DNA from: a virus
Virus record (IMG/VR): IMGVR_UViG_3300021376_000043
Coordinates: 1-64,000 of that record
Length of the DNA: 64,000 nucleotides
Strand: one strand, 5' to 3'
Shown here: positions 50,081-62,200 of the stretch, piece by piece
How positions within the stretch are numbered: the stretch's first letter is position 1
How the letters are laid out: each line of letters begins with the position of its first letter
Program-made: the position numbers and the translations under genes
Notes under the pieces: generated by a model
Told to the model about the DNA's origin: nothing
The model's input: only the letters and a program-made list of their open reading frames with translations
Databases searched by the model: none

Positions 50081-52552
50081 GTGAATTTAGTTAGCTATGT
50101 ACTTTCAAGTACTCAAATAAGCGAAAAACCATCTGTTTTAAATCACTATCTATTTTTAGATCCCGCTTTCGGTACTAATTTTACTTGGCCAAACACAGCG
50201 AATGGCTTGCAGTTTACCACATTAGAACCTGCTTACACAGCACTCACAGATGGCGGAGATTTCTTTCCCTGGGGATACCCCATTTTTAATACCACTCTTA
50301 GTGCTGATCTTGGACTATATAAAGGAGAAACTACATTAGTTATATCACCATCAAGTATTGATGAAACATATTATGCGACGCTAAAGATAATATATGATTT
50401 TAATGATGGTAGTGATATTATAAATGTAGAAAAAAATACTGTTTTAAATTATATCCCTAGCAAACCTGTTTTTGATCCAGGGTCACCGAAAGAAAAAAAT
50501 ATAGAACACGTGTATATTCCTAACTCGCTAAGTGCTATAACATACTATCCAACTATATCTGTCGTAAATGGTAACTTAGCGCTAAACGTCTTTAATTTAC
50601 AACTAACTATACTACCCGATACGGTTTTTCGCTTCGACTCACCTCATCTAGTTAATTCTTCACAAATTTCCTCTAGTATAGATACTATTCAAAAAAGCGT
50701 AGAACTAATAGAACTTAACGATGATAATACAAATTTTGTAAGCAATTTTCTACTACTTAGTACAGCCCCAGATGAAGAATTAAATAGACGCTCTAATAGA
50801 AATTATACACCAACACCTACGCGTACAGCTACTACTACACCGACACCTACAGTTACACGTACGCGTACACCAACACCAACACCTACACGCACACCTACAA
50901 GAACAGTCACACCTACAGTTACACAAGATATTACTAATACTCCTACACCTACTATTACTAGAACACCCACGCGTACACCAGCAGTTACACCCACTATAAC
51001 AGAGACAGCTGCTGTGACACCAACACCCACACCTTCATTTACCTTTACACCTACATATTCTATTACACCAACTAACACACCTTCGCATACACCTACAAGA
51101 ACAAATCAACCTACATCTACACCTACGCGCTCAGTAACACCTACGTTTACACCTACAAAAACACCATCAAATACACCTTCCTATACATTACCGGTTACAC
51201 CAGCAATTTCAAACACACCAACAGTAACATACACCCCGACTCGCACAGAAACACCAACATATACACCTACACCTACAGTAACACCTACAGAATCTGGATT
51301 ACCAGATCCTACACCCACACCTGAAGTAACACCAACTAACACACGCACACCTACTAGTACTCCTACAAATACACCTACTAACACACCAACTAATACCTCT
51401 ACACCCACACCCACAAGGACAATTACACCTACACCAACACTATCGCGTCCTTCACCCGTTGGTCCTGGTACAGCATTAGTAGCAGGAGATAATACATACG
51501 GTCAATTAGGCCTTAATACAATAAATGATTTCTATACAACTATAAATAGTAACATAGGTACATTTACAAACGCATCTTTAGGATTGAGACATTCGCTTAC
51601 ATTAAGCGCAACTAGTGACGGAACAGCTTTATTTGGTGCAGGATATAATGAAAATGGGCAGCTTGGATTATCACAGCTCATATATTACCCTACTTGGACA
51701 AGAATATCCGGATTCTGGACTAAGGTAGCCGCTGGTTTTTATAGCTCACTTGCACTATCAGGTACAGATTTATATGCTACAGGAGATAATTCTACCGGAC
51801 AAATTGGATTAGGCACTTCATTATCTGCTTCTACCTGGACTCAAATACCTGGTAGCTGGTCTGATATATCTATTGGCTATGAATTTGCTGCAGCACTTGC
51901 TTCCGACGGCTCATTATATACTACAGGAGATAATACCTACGGTCAATTATCCTACGGAAATAATACAGCTACCAATACATTTACACTTGTAACTAATTAC
52001 ATAGCAGATGATGGTATAACTATTTTGAATAATCCGAGATTTAATAGTATATATTGTAGCAAATATAGTGGATTATATGCGCTTTCAGGATCAAGCGCAC
52101 CTTATAAGCTTTATGTAGCTGGCTATAATCAACAAGGTCAGTTAGGTCTAAATAATAATATTAATAGATCTTACTTAACACCAGTAAACTCTATACTACT
52201 AATTAATAATCCAAGATTTGATAAGATAGCACCAGGTACAGACCACGCGTTAGCATTATCCGGTACAGATGTTTATGTCACAGGTAGAAATAATGTATAT
52301 CAATTAGGATTAAATGATACAACAACAAGAAGTGTTTGGACAGCTATTACCGGGAGTTATATAGATATTGCCGCGGGTGCTCAATTTTCTGTAGCTCTTA
52401 ATACTTCATTAAGATTTAGTAGAACAGGTATAAATGATAGAGGTCAATTGTTTAATGGGACTACGAGTACTATTACATTATGGACAGTAGATCCTGTTGT
52501 AAGAACGGTATCAAGAGTACACGCCGGATATAGACACACTATTGCTACATAG
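50081..52552 (+). CDS. fibre/adhesin: PKD-like domain, Thr/Pro tract, RCC1 propeller
   Basis: This 823-residue protein starts at GTG. Residues 1-240 contain a PKD/Ig-like unit ([22 protein letters not shown]). Residues 242-455 are Thr/Pro repeats. Residues about 465-823 form an RCC1-type propeller of roughly seven blades with the hallmark 'G-D-N-x-x-G-Q-L-G' turns: [93 protein letters not shown]1 propellers bind proteins. A stalked head domain for receptor binding fits best. It sits directly after the glycan cassette. Confidence 0.75.
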   Translation: MNLVSYVLSSTQISEKPSVLNHYLFLDPAFGTNFTWPNTANGLQFTTLEPAYTALTDGGDFFPWGYPIFNTTLSADLGLYKGETTLVISPSSIDETYYATLKIIYDFNDGSDIINVEKNTVLNYIPSKPVFDPGSPKEKNIEHVYIPNSLSAITYYPTISVVNGNLALNVFNLQLTILPDTVFRFDSPHLVNSSQISSSIDTIQKSVELIELNDDNTNFVSNFLLLSTAPDEELNRRSNRNYTPTPTRTATTTPTPTVTRTRTPTPTPTRTPTRTVTPTVTQDITNTPTPTITRTPTRTPAVTPTITETAAVTPTPTPSFTFTPTYSITPTNTPSHTPTRTNQPTSTPTRSVTPTFTPTKTPSNTPSYTLPVTPAISNTPTVTYTPTRTETPTYTPTPTVTPTESGLPDPTPTPEVTPTNTRTPTSTPTNTPTNTPTNTSTPTPTRTITPTPTLSRPSPVGPGTALVAGDNTYGQLGLNTINDFYTTINSNIGTFTNASLGLRHSLTLSATSDGTALFGAGYNENGQLGLSQLIYYPTWTRISGFWTKVAAGFYSSLALSGTDLYATGDNSTGQIGLGTSLSASTWTQIPGSWSDISIGYEFAAALASDGSLYTTGDNTYGQLSYGNNTATNTFTLVTNYIADDGITILNNPRFNSIYCSKYSGLYALSGSSAPYKLYVAGYNQQGQLGLNNNINRSYLTPVNSILLINNPRFDKIAPGTDHALALSGTDVYVTGRNNVYQLGLNDTTTRSVWTAITGSYIDIAAGAQFSVALNTSLRFSRTGINDRGQLFNGTTSTITLWTVDPVVRTVSRVHAGYRHTIAT
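50806..51445 (+). repeat. Thr/Pro (mucin-like) repeat tract 2
   Basis: About 213 residues of Thr-Pro repeats with Arg, Asn, Ser and occasional Ile/Val, encoded by ACACCTACN-like units. Confidence 0.9.
51377..51421 (+). repeat. 45-nt segment identical to 58454-58498
   Basis: Exact DNA identity over 45 nt with the Thr/Pro tract of the gene at 57563, in the same codon frame. Flanks differ immediately on both sides. Confidence 0.85.
51473..52540 (+). repeat. RCC1-like blades, about seven
   Basis: Tandem units of about 50 residues each carry a GDN/GYN-x-x-GQL/GQI-G turn followed by W-T and a beta strand with 'ALSGT' or 'ALA'. DNA is not repeated exactly, so these are old duplications. Confidence 0.8.
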
Positions 52553-52553
52553 T

Positions 52554-52561
52554 AATAAATA
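52554..52561 (+). promoter_or_regulatory. late promoter, AATAAATA
   Basis: TAAATA ends 7 nt before ATG 52569 and fixes that ATG as the start. Confidence 0.7.
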
Positions 52562-52568
52562 TTATTTT

Positions 52569-55500
52569 ATGCAGATAAACAATTTAACATCTACTAACTT
52601 TAAAGGGTTGTCTGCAAAATATAAATTAGATTCTACATTAAAACTTAATGAAAATATAATTTTTTCAGAGCAAGATTTATTTATACCTAAAAATGAATCA
52701 TTTATAGAATTAAATGATAATAAAATTAATAATTTTTCTAATCTATACCTAACAAAAAATAATCTTTTAACTAGTGCAGTATATATAAACCCTTTAAAAA
52801 AATTAGAAGATGAGGGATTTTCTACTTATTTTGCGGTAAATAGCTTAGGTACAATTACACCTGATAGTAGATTCTGGATTGTAGCAGAACCAGGCATATC
52901 TACTAATATAGCGGACGTAAGTGCAGATGGTGATTTATCAGGTTTAAATAACTCATATCTTTTTGATGTTGAGCTTATAGATGAGCAGTTTTGTAAAATA
53001 ACACATGAAAATAATAATGTAACTAGATATCTCACTGTTGACTATACAGGTAATTTAACTTTTACTAAAGATGCAGGTTTAGATGCTTTAGGACCACTAT
53101 GCCCTCAATTATTTTACTATGTTTATGATAGAGATTATGATTATTTTCTTATTATAAAAAATATAAACGACATTCCAAAATTTGTAAATGTTAGTGGAAA
53201 TAAACTCACACTAACTGATCCTTTAACAGGCACCGCTATTCCTTATTCTGTAAGTTCTATATTTAGACTTAGACCTAGAAACCCTATACCTAATACAACT
53301 GATGTTTATGATCCGTGGGTGAGCTATAGAAAAGATTTAAAAACAAATTCGCAAAATATAAATGAAAATAGAAGTTTTAGTAATATAAACTCTAATTTAC
53401 TATTACACAGTGAATTTTTTAACCTTACCGGTAATTCGCTTGACGTAAATATACTCTCATTAAAAAACACTAATACTTCTGAAAATTTTCAATCACGCAA
53501 TAATCCTCTCTTTAATGAAAATAGTGTTGAGTTTAGAGAGTATCAAAGTATTTTTTCGGGAACAAATCAAATTTATGGCGATGATAATATTACGCTGGGA
53601 TACGAAAGCTATACAACTAATATTTTGCTTAAAAAAGATAAAGTAACATATTTTCATATTCCAGAAAATTTTTATCCATTTCAACAATTAAATGTAGCGG
53701 ATTCAGGGCTAATACAAGCTGGCGCAATTGCAGGTGACCACCCGATCAAATCTGATAAAATTTTTAAGAAAAAAGCTGATTATAAGTACACTTCATACTT
53801 TGGAGATAGTAAAGAAGAAAATTCAGGTCAATTTTTGTGTACTTGGCTTTCTGGTAGCACAGATATAGACACATCGCCAATATGGGTAGATAGATATTAC
53901 AACCCTAAAAATGTCTCGTTTTTAAAAGCGCTTACTGCATCTGATTTTAAAGCTATAAAGTATATATCTCTTTTTGATTGCTTAGTTGATAAAGCAAAGG
54001 AAATTTTAGGCGATGTAGACGTTTTTGATAAACCTTCCGATTTAATTTTTGAAAAAGGTACATATTATGCCTATTATCATTACGGTCCTGTTGGCGTTAA
54101 TAATTTTATAAAAACGCTTTCTGACAGATTAATAGAACAAAAACCAGAGAAATTTGTTTACTTTAATGGAGCTAATGCAGCACCATCTTTAGAAGATGTG
54201 AACGAATTTACATTTAATGGAAAAGTTTATGCTTCTACATCATCACTTTCATCTATAAATGATACAAACACGTTTACTTTATTGTTTGATGCATTTAGTG
54301 AAGACTGGACAAAACCTATGGGATATCAACTTATAGGTAATTACGATAGAGATGGTTTTGGTATTTTCAATGAAAATATAATAACACCTACATTTTTTAT
54401 TACAGGATTAAGTTCTCTAAAAATTACAAATAGTAGCATAGATTTACTTAATAATTTAACATTTAATGCAAATATTGTTGCATCAATAAGACGGCAAGGA
54501 TTAGATGATTTTTATCTAATTTTTGATGATAATACTTTTAGGAGATATAATCTCTCTTATAATGAAACGAGAAGAAATAGCTTTTCTAGGTTAGGAAATT
54601 TAGTAAGTTTAGATTATATTGAAGATAAAGCATTTGCATTGGTAGACAGTGGTACTGGAGACAAGTTAGTATATCTATTAAACCTATATACTCACGAAAT
54701 TACTAACATTACAGGTCAAACCGGTTCCAACGGTCTATACCCTGCAAGATTTTTAACAGCTTTTCCTTCTAGAGGTGTAAATAAAACAATTAACTATTAT
54801 AATGGAAAGCTTTATTTAACACCAGGAAACAAAGCAGAAAGAATACAAGATAAAATATTTTTTCAACCAGACACAAGAAGAATATTAGTATGGGATAATA
54901 TTACAACTAATTCAGTAGCAACAACTGCATTTTATTCGCAGACATCTATTGATGATTTTTCTATAGATTTTGAAGGTAATGTATGGTTATTGTTTGATGC
55001 GACAAAATATGCGAAATATACTAGTGATAGAAAATTTATTTTATCCGGCGCTTTACCGGATCCGAGCTATTTTAACTTTAAAGTCGATTTTCAAGCTGAA
55101 TTTATTAATGGAGAATATAAAAAGTATGCAGTGCTCACAGCACAAAAAGTTTTAGCTACAGATTCAATTAATTTTTATAAGATTGATATTGAAACAGGTA
55201 AATTAATAGAAACAAACAGCATAAAAGCTAATGTTTTATTTAATAATAATCTTACTAATAGTAGCTTTTTAAGAACATTTATAAAAGAAAAATACGAAAC
55301 TTCTCAAATTAACATAAAAGCAAAATTAGTTAATATGATCGACTCTAATGATATTGTTTCACCGGAAATAAAATTAGATTTAACTTTACTAGATCCTGGA
55401 TATCACAGCTTTGCAGTTCGATTCGATTCATATAATGGTAGGATATATTTGTTTGTTGATGGTCAGCCCGCTGGATACGGACTTAATGGTAATTTAGGCT

Positions 55501-55952
55501 ATGACACATTTAGCCCCAGGAAATATAAATTTAGTAATATTATATATAAACCCTTCTTATACGGATCTGCATCCTATGCTTATTCAATACCGCTGTTTTC
55601 TTATTTAAAAAATACTAACTATTTAGTTAATAATCTATCTTTAAAAAATATTTATCTCTATAACAAAGCGTTGTTTGACTTTGATATAATGCATCATGCA
55701 AGACAAAATATGAATATTGAAGATTTAAGGTTTGATGTTGCTTGCGGTAGAAGAAACTACTTGGAAGAAATTGAAAGGTATTTTAAGCTCAGCCCTCCAT
55801 CATCAAAATCAACATTATATAATTTAGTTATAAGAAATTCAGGAATAACTGATATGATTTTACGAGATGAGTTAGAAAAGAGAATACTTAATATTATTAA
55901 TAGTTCAGCTCCCGTTTATACTAAGCTAAATAAGATTATATGGAGTAACTAA
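52569..55952 (+). CDS. giant tail-periphery protein with LamG-like and propeller-like parts
   Basis: 1127 residues from ATG 52569 (MQINNLTSTNFKG); an in-frame TTG at 52542 is rejected because the late element lies between. The middle (about 650-860) shows blade-like repeats such as SLDYIEDKAFALVDSGTGDK and DFSIDFEGNVWLLFDAT. Near 945-990, PGYHSFAVRFDSYNGRIYLF and VDGQPAGYG match a LamG/concanavalin-type lectin strand pair. The C-terminus is helical (NYLEEIERYFKLSPP, LRDELEKRILNIINS). It is followed by GGAG and the next ATG. It may be a peripheral baseplate or fibre-base protein. Confidence 0.55.
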   Translation: MQINNLTSTNFKGLSAKYKLDSTLKLNENIIFSEQDLFIPKNESFIELNDNKINNFSNLYLTKNNLLTSAVYINPLKKLEDEGFSTYFAVNSLGTITPDSRFWIVAEPGISTNIADVSADGDLSGLNNSYLFDVELIDEQFCKITHENNNVTRYLTVDYTGNLTFTKDAGLDALGPLCPQLFYYVYDRDYDYFLIIKNINDIPKFVNVSGNKLTLTDPLTGTAIPYSVSSIFRLRPRNPIPNTTDVYDPWVSYRKDLKTNSQNINENRSFSNINSNLLLHSEFFNLTGNSLDVNILSLKNTNTSENFQSRNNPLFNENSVEFREYQSIFSGTNQIYGDDNITLGYESYTTNILLKKDKVTYFHIPENFYPFQQLNVADSGLIQAGAIAGDHPIKSDKIFKKKADYKYTSYFGDSKEENSGQFLCTWLSGSTDIDTSPIWVDRYYNPKNVSFLKALTASDFKAIKYISLFDCLVDKAKEILGDVDVFDKPSDLIFEKGTYYAYYHYGPVGVNNFIKTLSDRLIEQKPEKFVYFNGANAAPSLEDVNEFTFNGKVYASTSSLSSINDTNTFTLLFDAFSEDWTKPMGYQLIGNYDRDGFGIFNENIITPTFFITGLSSLKITNSSIDLLNNLTFNANIVASIRRQGLDDFYLIFDDNTFRRYNLSYNETRRNSFSRLGNLVSLDYIEDKAFALVDSGTGDKLVYLLNLYTHEITNITGQTGSNGLYPARFLTAFPSRGVNKTINYYNGKLYLTPGNKAERIQDKIFFQPDTRRILVWDNITTNSVATTAFYSQTSIDDFSIDFEGNVWLLFDATKYAKYTSDRKFILSGALPDPSYFNFKVDFQAEFINGEYKKYAVLTAQKVLATDSINFYKIDIETGKLIETNSIKANVLFNNNLTNSSFLRTFIKEKYETSQINIKAKLVNMIDSNDIVSPEIKLDLTLLDPGYHSFAVRFDSYNGRIYLFVDGQPAGYGLNGNLGYDTFSPRKYKFSNIIYKPFLYGSASYAYSIPLFSYLKNTNYLVNNLSLKNIYLYNKALFDFDIMHHARQNMNIEDLRFDVACGRRNYLEEIERYFKLSPPSSKSTLYNLVIRNSGITDMILRDELEKRILNIINSSAPVYTKLNKIIWSN

Positions 55953-57554
55953 ATGAATATATTAGAAATTTTTAACAACAAAGGACAAATCTACGATAGA
56001 CATCTGTTTTCTAAAATTACTCTTCCCTATAATTTAAACGAAATTAAGATACAAGCCAACGAAACTGTATCTAATGAAATTCTTAACCTAAAATTTAATC
56101 ATTTATACGATAATTTTTTATATCTTTATAAAAATTCAATAATTGCCTCTAACATAGTACCTGTTTCATCTACAGCGATGGCTGGTGTAACGTCTAATTC
56201 CGAAGAATTTACTTGGTATAATAATATAAGTACCTCGCAATTTGTTTATATAACTGCATACCCCGATATTAATAACGTTTCTGAAATGTTGGTAGTAAAA
56301 AACGCAGATATAAATCAATATACTGCATTTGTTACAAGCGGCTCAGCTATAAGAGCATTAAATTTCGATAAAAACGCAACTTATATAAATAGCTCTTATT
56401 TTCAGGATGTCGTTGTACCTACTTTCAATGTTAAATACTCTCAAATAACAGATTTTGCGCAAACAAGCACATTCTTGTTCGTTTTAGATAAGGGACTCAA
56501 TAGACTCATAAAGTATGATGCAAGTGGATTTACTACTAATGAAATCACAAAAAGAAATAAACTTTATTTTATGGATTCAATAGGTAATTTTGGTTCATTT
56601 AATTCAAAAACTGAATTTAATAATCCTCACGCTGTTACTGTTTATAATAATGAAATTTATTTACTAGATTCAGGTAACAGTAGTATTAAAAAATACGATA
56701 TTAATTTAAACTGGCAGCAAACATATAGACTGTATAAAGATTTTCTCAATAATTATCCAATTGATATAGCATCGGATAATACAGGTAATTTATATATACT
56801 TACAACTACTAATAAAATATACCTCTATGATAATAATGTAAGTAATTTGCAAATTATTAGTCTATCAGGACTAAATGAAAACGAGACTTTTAAAAAGATC
56901 GTTTTTTCGAAATTTGACAATAATGTTTTTTATTTATATTCAAATAAAAACGTATATAAAAAATTTGTTACAAGCGCAAATCAAATTGTTGGTAAGTACT
57001 TATTCTATCTACACAAATACGATACAACAGTAGAACAAATAGGGGCTTTAGGGTCAGCTGCAACTGACACAGGAGATATAAATTTAATAGCGTCTACTTC
57101 AGGCAATAAAATTGGTAAAATAAGTTATTTTTTTGATAACCTTAATTTATTTGATGTACTCGCTGAACGCACTTTTGATGTTTATAGTTCTTTCGATATA
57201 AACTTTAACAAAGATGAGTATCTGCAAAATTGGGTAATTAATAAAAATATTTCTAAAATTATTATTAACCATATGCGCTTAAGAGATCAAATAGTTGGCA
57301 AGTTTATTGCATTAAGAGATTCTAGAGATAATATCGTATTTGACGGTACTAGATATCTTTTGCCTGATGAATTAGATTCAATTTATTTTGGGCAAGATTT
57401 AGATTTTTATATCGGAGTAAATGAAATAGTAAGTAGTAGTATTTTAAATAGATCTTTAGAAAAAATATATAATATCCAGCAATTATTATTAGATGTACTT
57501 AAAGCAGATATTTTAAGCGCCCCTAATACTTCAACTATAGTAACCTTAAATTAA
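55953..57554 (+). CDS. tail protein with NHL-like beta-propeller
   Basis: The 533-residue protein has an N-terminal helical clamp (about 1-60). A propeller follows at about 160-330, with blades [40 protein letters not shown] and [20 protein letters not shown], which are typical NHL/YVTN-like units. The C-terminal part is helical ([20 protein letters not shown]). GGAG lies 8 nt before ATG, within the end of the preceding gene, so the pair is coupled. Its propeller resembles those in the genes at 35419 and 52569, suggesting a shared adhesion module. Confidence 0.55.
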   Translation: MNILEIFNNKGQIYDRHLFSKITLPYNLNEIKIQANETVSNEILNLKFNHLYDNFLYLYKNSIIASNIVPVSSTAMAGVTSNSEEFTWYNNISTSQFVYITAYPDINNVSEMLVVKNADINQYTAFVTSGSAIRALNFDKNATYINSSYFQDVVVPTFNVKYSQITDFAQTSTFLFVLDKGLNRLIKYDASGFTTNEITKRNKLYFMDSIGNFGSFNSKTEFNNPHAVTVYNNEIYLLDSGNSSIKKYDINLNWQQTYRLYKDFLNNYPIDIASDNTGNLYILTTTNKIYLYDNNVSNLQIISLSGLNENETFKKIVFSKFDNNVFYLYSNKNVYKKFVTSANQIVGKYLFYLHKYDTTVEQIGALGSAATDTGDINLIASTSGNKIGKISYFFDNLNLFDVLAERTFDVYSSFDINFNKDEYLQNWVINKNISKIIINHMRLRDQIVGKFIALRDSRDNIVFDGTRYLLPDELDSIYFGQDLDFYIGVNEIVSSSILNRSLEKIYNIQQLLLDVLKADILSAPNTSTIVTLN

Positions 57555-57557
57555 ATA
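57550..57557 (+). promoter_or_regulatory. late promoter, ATTAAATA
   Basis: ATTAAATACT overlaps the previous stop; TAAATA ends 5 nt before ATG 57563. Confidence 0.75.
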
Positions 57558-57562
57558 CTTCA

Positions 57563-59248
57563 ATGCCACAGAAATACGTATTCAGAGTAAATAAGATAAA
57601 AGCAGTAATACCTGTTACGCCTGTACTACCTACTGAAACCCCAGGACCGTCTCCTACACCTTCTGTTACTCAAACAGCCCCTCCTTCCCCTACACCTACA
57701 AGAACACCCGATGTAACTCCTACTAATACCCGCACACCTACCTTTACACCTACCAACACCCGTACACCTACTAACACACCTACCAACACCCGTACACCTA
57801 CTAACACACCTACTAACACCCGTACACCTACTAATTCAGTTACTATATCTAACACACCTACAAATACGCCTACAGAAACACCTGTTGGTACATTAACGCC
57901 AACACCTTCAAACACACCTACTATTTCTCTAACACCGACAAACACACCTACTATTTCTCTAACACCGACAAACTCTGTAACACCTACAAGTACACCAGAA
58001 ATTACTCCTACAGGCTCTAATACACCTACCTTTACACCCACTAATACTCGTACAAATACCGTAACACCCTCTAATACACCTACTAATACAGTAACCCAGA
58101 CACCAACTTGTACTGAAGGTATAACTAACACACCAACACCTACATTTACTACTACACCTTCCGAAACACCAGCTAATACACCAGAACCTACTCAGACTGT
58201 TTCACCTACAAGAACACCTTCAAATACACCTACAATTACACCTACTAGAACAGCCACTAGCACACCTGCACCGACACCAACACCAACAACAACATTTACA
58301 CCTACACCTACACCAACATCGACGCAAACTCCTACTGCAACACCTACTAAGACAAATACACCTACACCAACTTCTACTGCAACACCTACAGCAACTCAAA
58401 CACCTACGCAAACATCAACACCTACAAGGACGGCTACACCTACTAATACACCAACTAACACACCAACTAATACCTCTACACCCACACCCACAAGGACACC
58501 GCCACCCACTCCTACAAGAACACCTACTAGTACGGTAACAAGAACACCTACAACTACTCCTACACCTACCTTTACACCTACAGAAACAGCTACCGTTACA
58601 CCTACTAATACACCTACTAACACTGCAACAGCTACAGTTACACCTACAGTTACCGTTACACCTACTAATACACCTACTAGCACTGCAACAGTTACCGTTA
58701 CACCTACTAATACACCTACTAGCACTGCAACAGCTACAGTTACACCTACAGTTACCAGGACAACCACTAGTACACCTACATCTACTGTGACCCAAACAAG
58801 GACATCCACCAGTACGCCTACAAGAACAGTCACACCTACAACAACATCGACAAATACACCTACAGCAACCGTAACACCCACAAGACAGCCAGTACTCACG
58901 GCAACTGTATTTGTACCGCCGAATTCCGGATCTATAAACCCTACAATAACTGTAGGCACAGGAGTAAACGCAATTACAATTTCATCTACTGGAAACAGTA
59001 CAGGATTTACACTTTATTATAATAGTATAGGTAGTGGCGAGGGCGGCGGCGCAGCTGCTGTAGGAATATACATTCCTAGCTTAGGTGTTGAAATTGGTAG
59101 GTTAGATTACTTTACCGCTCGCAATGGAAATTATTTTGGCATCCTATTACAAGGGTCTTCTACGATTTATTATGGTAAATTTGAGCTTAGCCCTGATGGC
59201 GACTTAAATTGGGTATTCCCTGCAGATGATGCATGGCCAGGGGGATAA
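57563..59248 (+). CDS. mucin-like Thr/Pro fibre protein with small C-terminal domain
   Basis: This 561-residue protein has a short basic N-terminus ([15 protein letters not shown]), then Thr/Pro repeats over about 19-443, the longest such tract in the window. The C-terminal domain of about 115 residues is beta-rich ([60 protein letters not shown]). Such a composition suggests an extended rod with a terminal knob, or a flexible stalk. No host family is recognised for the knob. The many Thr residues are potential O-glycosylation acceptors for the GT60-like enzyme at 43846 (inference). Confidence 0.75.
   Translation: MPQKYVFRVNKIKAVIPVTPVLPTETPGPSPTPSVTQTAPPSPTPTRTPDVTPTNTRTPTFTPTNTRTPTNTPTNTRTPTNTPTNTRTPTNSVTISNTPTNTPTETPVGTLTPTPSNTPTISLTPTNTPTISLTPTNSVTPTSTPEITPTGSNTPTFTPTNTRTNTVTPSNTPTNTVTQTPTCTEGITNTPTPTFTTTPSETPANTPEPTQTVSPTRTPSNTPTITPTRTATSTPAPTPTPTTTFTPTPTPTSTQTPTATPTKTNTPTPTSTATPTATQTPTQTSTPTRTATPTNTPTNTPTNTSTPTPTRTPPPTPTRTPTSTVTRTPTTTPTPTFTPTETATVTPTNTPTNTATATVTPTVTVTPTNTPTSTATVTVTPTNTPTSTATATVTPTVTRTTTSTPTSTVTQTRTSTSTPTRTVTPTTTSTNTPTATVTPTRQPVLTATVFVPPNSGSINPTITVGTGVNAITISSTGNSTGFTLYYNSIGSGEGGGAAAVGIYIPSLGVEIGRLDYFTARNGNYFGILLQGSSTIYYGKFELSPDGDLNWVFPADDAWPGG
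57617..58890 (+). repeat. Thr/Pro (mucin-like) repeat tract 3
   Basis: About 425 residues of Thr-Pro repeats, encoded by units such as ACACCTACTAAC. Longer exact sub-repeats occur, for example near 57763-57830 and 58600-58740, pointing to recent tandem duplication. Confidence 0.9.
58454..58498 (+). repeat. 45-nt segment identical to 51377-51421
   Basis: Exact copy of a segment in the gene at 50081, same frame, encoding Thr-Asn-Thr-Pro-type units ending in Thr-Arg-Thr. Confidence 0.85.
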
Positions 59249-59284
59249 ATCGTAGTGTCACAATTAATAATTTAGTTATTTTAC

Positions 59285-59292
59285 CATAAATA
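59285..59292 (+). promoter_or_regulatory. late promoter, CATAAATA
   Basis: TAAATA ends 6 nt before ATG 59299. The 50-bp gap before the gene otherwise holds only AT-rich DNA. Confidence 0.75.
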
Positions 59293-59298
59293 ATATAT

Positions 59299-62200
59299 AT
59301 GGCCGGTAATGCACGCTTTCATAATAAATGGCATAGAAGAAATCACCATTCTTTGCCATCAAGTGGTTACCCTGATTCAGCAACAGACCCCATTGCGTCG
59401 GCTGAAGAACCTTTTATTGGTGATTTTATATTAACTGGTAGTTTAAGTGCGCGTAAAAATGCTTACATAGATGGTGATACTACTATACAAGGAAATTTAT
59501 CTGTTTTAGGTGCCCTTACGTATTTAGACACTATAGTATCTGTAACGAGCGCTCTTTCAGTCGTTAATCACGGAACAGAAACAGCATTAACAGTAGTGCA
59601 GTATGGCGAAACTCCTATTGCACATTTTATAGATGGTGATGCAACAGGTGAAGGGCGAGATGCGCTATTTATTGGTAATGAAGGCAGAATTGTTATTGCT
59701 GGTACAGAAACAGCTTCAAAATATGACCCCGCTGTTAAAACAGATGTACCAATGCAGGTTACTATCAACGGAAATGCGTATTCAAACAGAGCATTTATTT
59801 ATGAAAGACCAGATGCAAATACGATTTATGTTAGTACCACAGGCTCAGATACTAACTCAGGCTTAAATCCTTCACAAAAAGTACGCACGATTAAAAAAGC
59901 AGCTAAAATTGCTTTTGATGTCTACGGTGTTAATAAATGCACAATTCAAGTTGAAGCAGGTGATTATACAGAAATAAATCCAATATATATTCCCGCTGGT
60001 ACTTCTATTATTGGTAATGCATTTTTAAGACGAAATATTTTAAGACCCTATCATAAACAACTCGACTTTTTTTGGCTTAATAATGCTTGCTATCTTTGGG
60101 GATTTACTTTTAGAGACACCTGGGCTCCTTGCGCCGCAACCGCATTTCCAAATCTTCTTTCTAGCACCCCTGCTTATCAAATAGCTTTTAATACACCTGG
60201 ATACGAAATAGACACTACAAAGCCCGGCGGGGCGTTTGGATTACCTATTGTTTCGAAACCGTTTATTACTACGAGTCCTTATACACAGGGTATGAGCTCT
60301 ATTACTAAATATCAAGTAGTACCTATTCAACCAGATTTATATCCAAGCTATATCCAACCTGGAGCGCAATCAGTAGATTTAAGTAGAACAGATGGATACC
60401 TAGTATCTTCTTACATAGTCAGTGATTTTAATACTGTAATAAACATTATTCAAAATGGTAATAATCCGTTACCTCCAATTGAACCGTTTGCTGGGTTAAG
60501 ACCCGGTGCAACTGACGCTATAGCGCTTTTAGTTACAAACAGAAGTGTAATTCAAGATGCTGTTATAAGATATGTTAATGATAAATACCCTATTTTTGCA
60601 TACGATCAAGCAAAATGTTACCGCGATGTAGGGTTTCTGATAGATGCACTTATTTACGATTTGACAGAAGGCACTAATTTAAGCGCGGTTGACACTGGCA
60701 ATCTCTATTTTAATGGCACAGGCGGTTCATCTAGAATACCCGGGCAACAATTACAAACAATCGATGCAATAAAATTTGCAAGCGAACTCTGCTTATATGT
60801 TACACAAAATAGAATTTATCCTTGGTATGAACAAAGGTTTGATTTAACTAAAACATCTGGCGGGCTAGAAGGATCTAATATCACTACATGCTTTGGTGTG
60901 ATTAATAATATAATAAAAACAGGTATAGGTAATTTACCTGCTCCTATAAGCTTACCAGTTACAGCAGGCTCTCCTGATGCCGTTTCCCTTATCAATCTAA
61001 ATAAACCCTTTATTCAAAAAACAGTTGTACAATATGTTAATAAAACATTTCCAGGTTTTGCTTACAATCAAGAATTATGTGAGAGGGATGTCGGTCTTAT
61101 ATTAGATGTAATATCAGAAGATATTACTAATCATAACACTTTATGCTCTATAAATGCTGGTAGCAAATATTATACTGCAAACAATAAGAGCTTAATTCTC
61201 GGTCAGGAAATTCAAACTATTGCTGCTCTAAACTACGCAAACTTTTTAACACAAAAAGCAATTACCAATACCATAGCAGTCACATCTCAATCTTTCTCCC
61301 CTTTCCTTTCTTCCGGTGTATTTAGCAGACAAGATATGGATGATTCGTACGACAATGTTACAAAAATTATTTTAACAGGCGAGCTACCAGCAGTACAATT
61401 TACAGATAATACGCATAATGGAGGCGCCCCCGCCGCACAATATGTAATTGATTCATTTGATACCGTATCAATTATTATTAGCAGTGCAGGTAGTGTAATA
61501 CCTGCTATTACACCACCTACTGGACCAGTTCCTGGTGCTGCAGATGCAAGTTATCTTTTAACTGCAAATAAAGAATATATCAAAAGACTTACTATCAAGT
61601 ATCTTGATAGAGTATTTCCAGACTTTAAATATAATGTTGAAAAATGCAAACGTGATGTCGGGTTAATTATTGATTGCGTAAATTACGATATTACTAATGG
61701 TACTAATTTGAGTAGTGTTCAAGCGGGTGAATATTACCTTGACGGTAACGGGGGCACTATTATAACTGGTCAAGAAATACCTACAGTTGCCGCATTAAAT
61801 TTTGCTCGAGATTTAGCTGTTATTTGCATTAAGAATCAACAAAAATCGATTTTCGGCCAGACATTTGATTTGACTAAAACTAACGGAAAAGATGTATCTA
61901 ATGAACTTACAACTGCATATACGTTAATTTCTGGTACAATATTAAATGGTATAGGGTCATATACACCATCGCCTGCGACATTTACAGTACCAGTTCCCGG
62001 TGGATCGAGCGCAAACTATCTTCTAGTTAACAATAAGCAGCTATTACAAGGTGAGGTTATAAATTATGTAAATATAACTTATCCGGATTTTGAATACGAT
62101 GTTGCTAAATGCTATAGAGATGTAGGATTTATTACCGATGCAGTAGCTACAGATGTTACAACAGGTAATTACTTGAGCTCAACAGTAGTTGCTAGCTTCT

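Noticed and set aside
52542-52568. TTG at 52542 as start of the 1127-residue protein
   Set aside because: The late promoter lies between this TTG and ATG 52569, so the TTG would be upstream of the transcript.
57617-58890. Periodic repeats that could look like a CRISPR array or DNA satellite
   Set aside because: Units are 6-12 nt, stay in coding frame and have no constant-length spacers. They encode Thr/Pro protein repeats.
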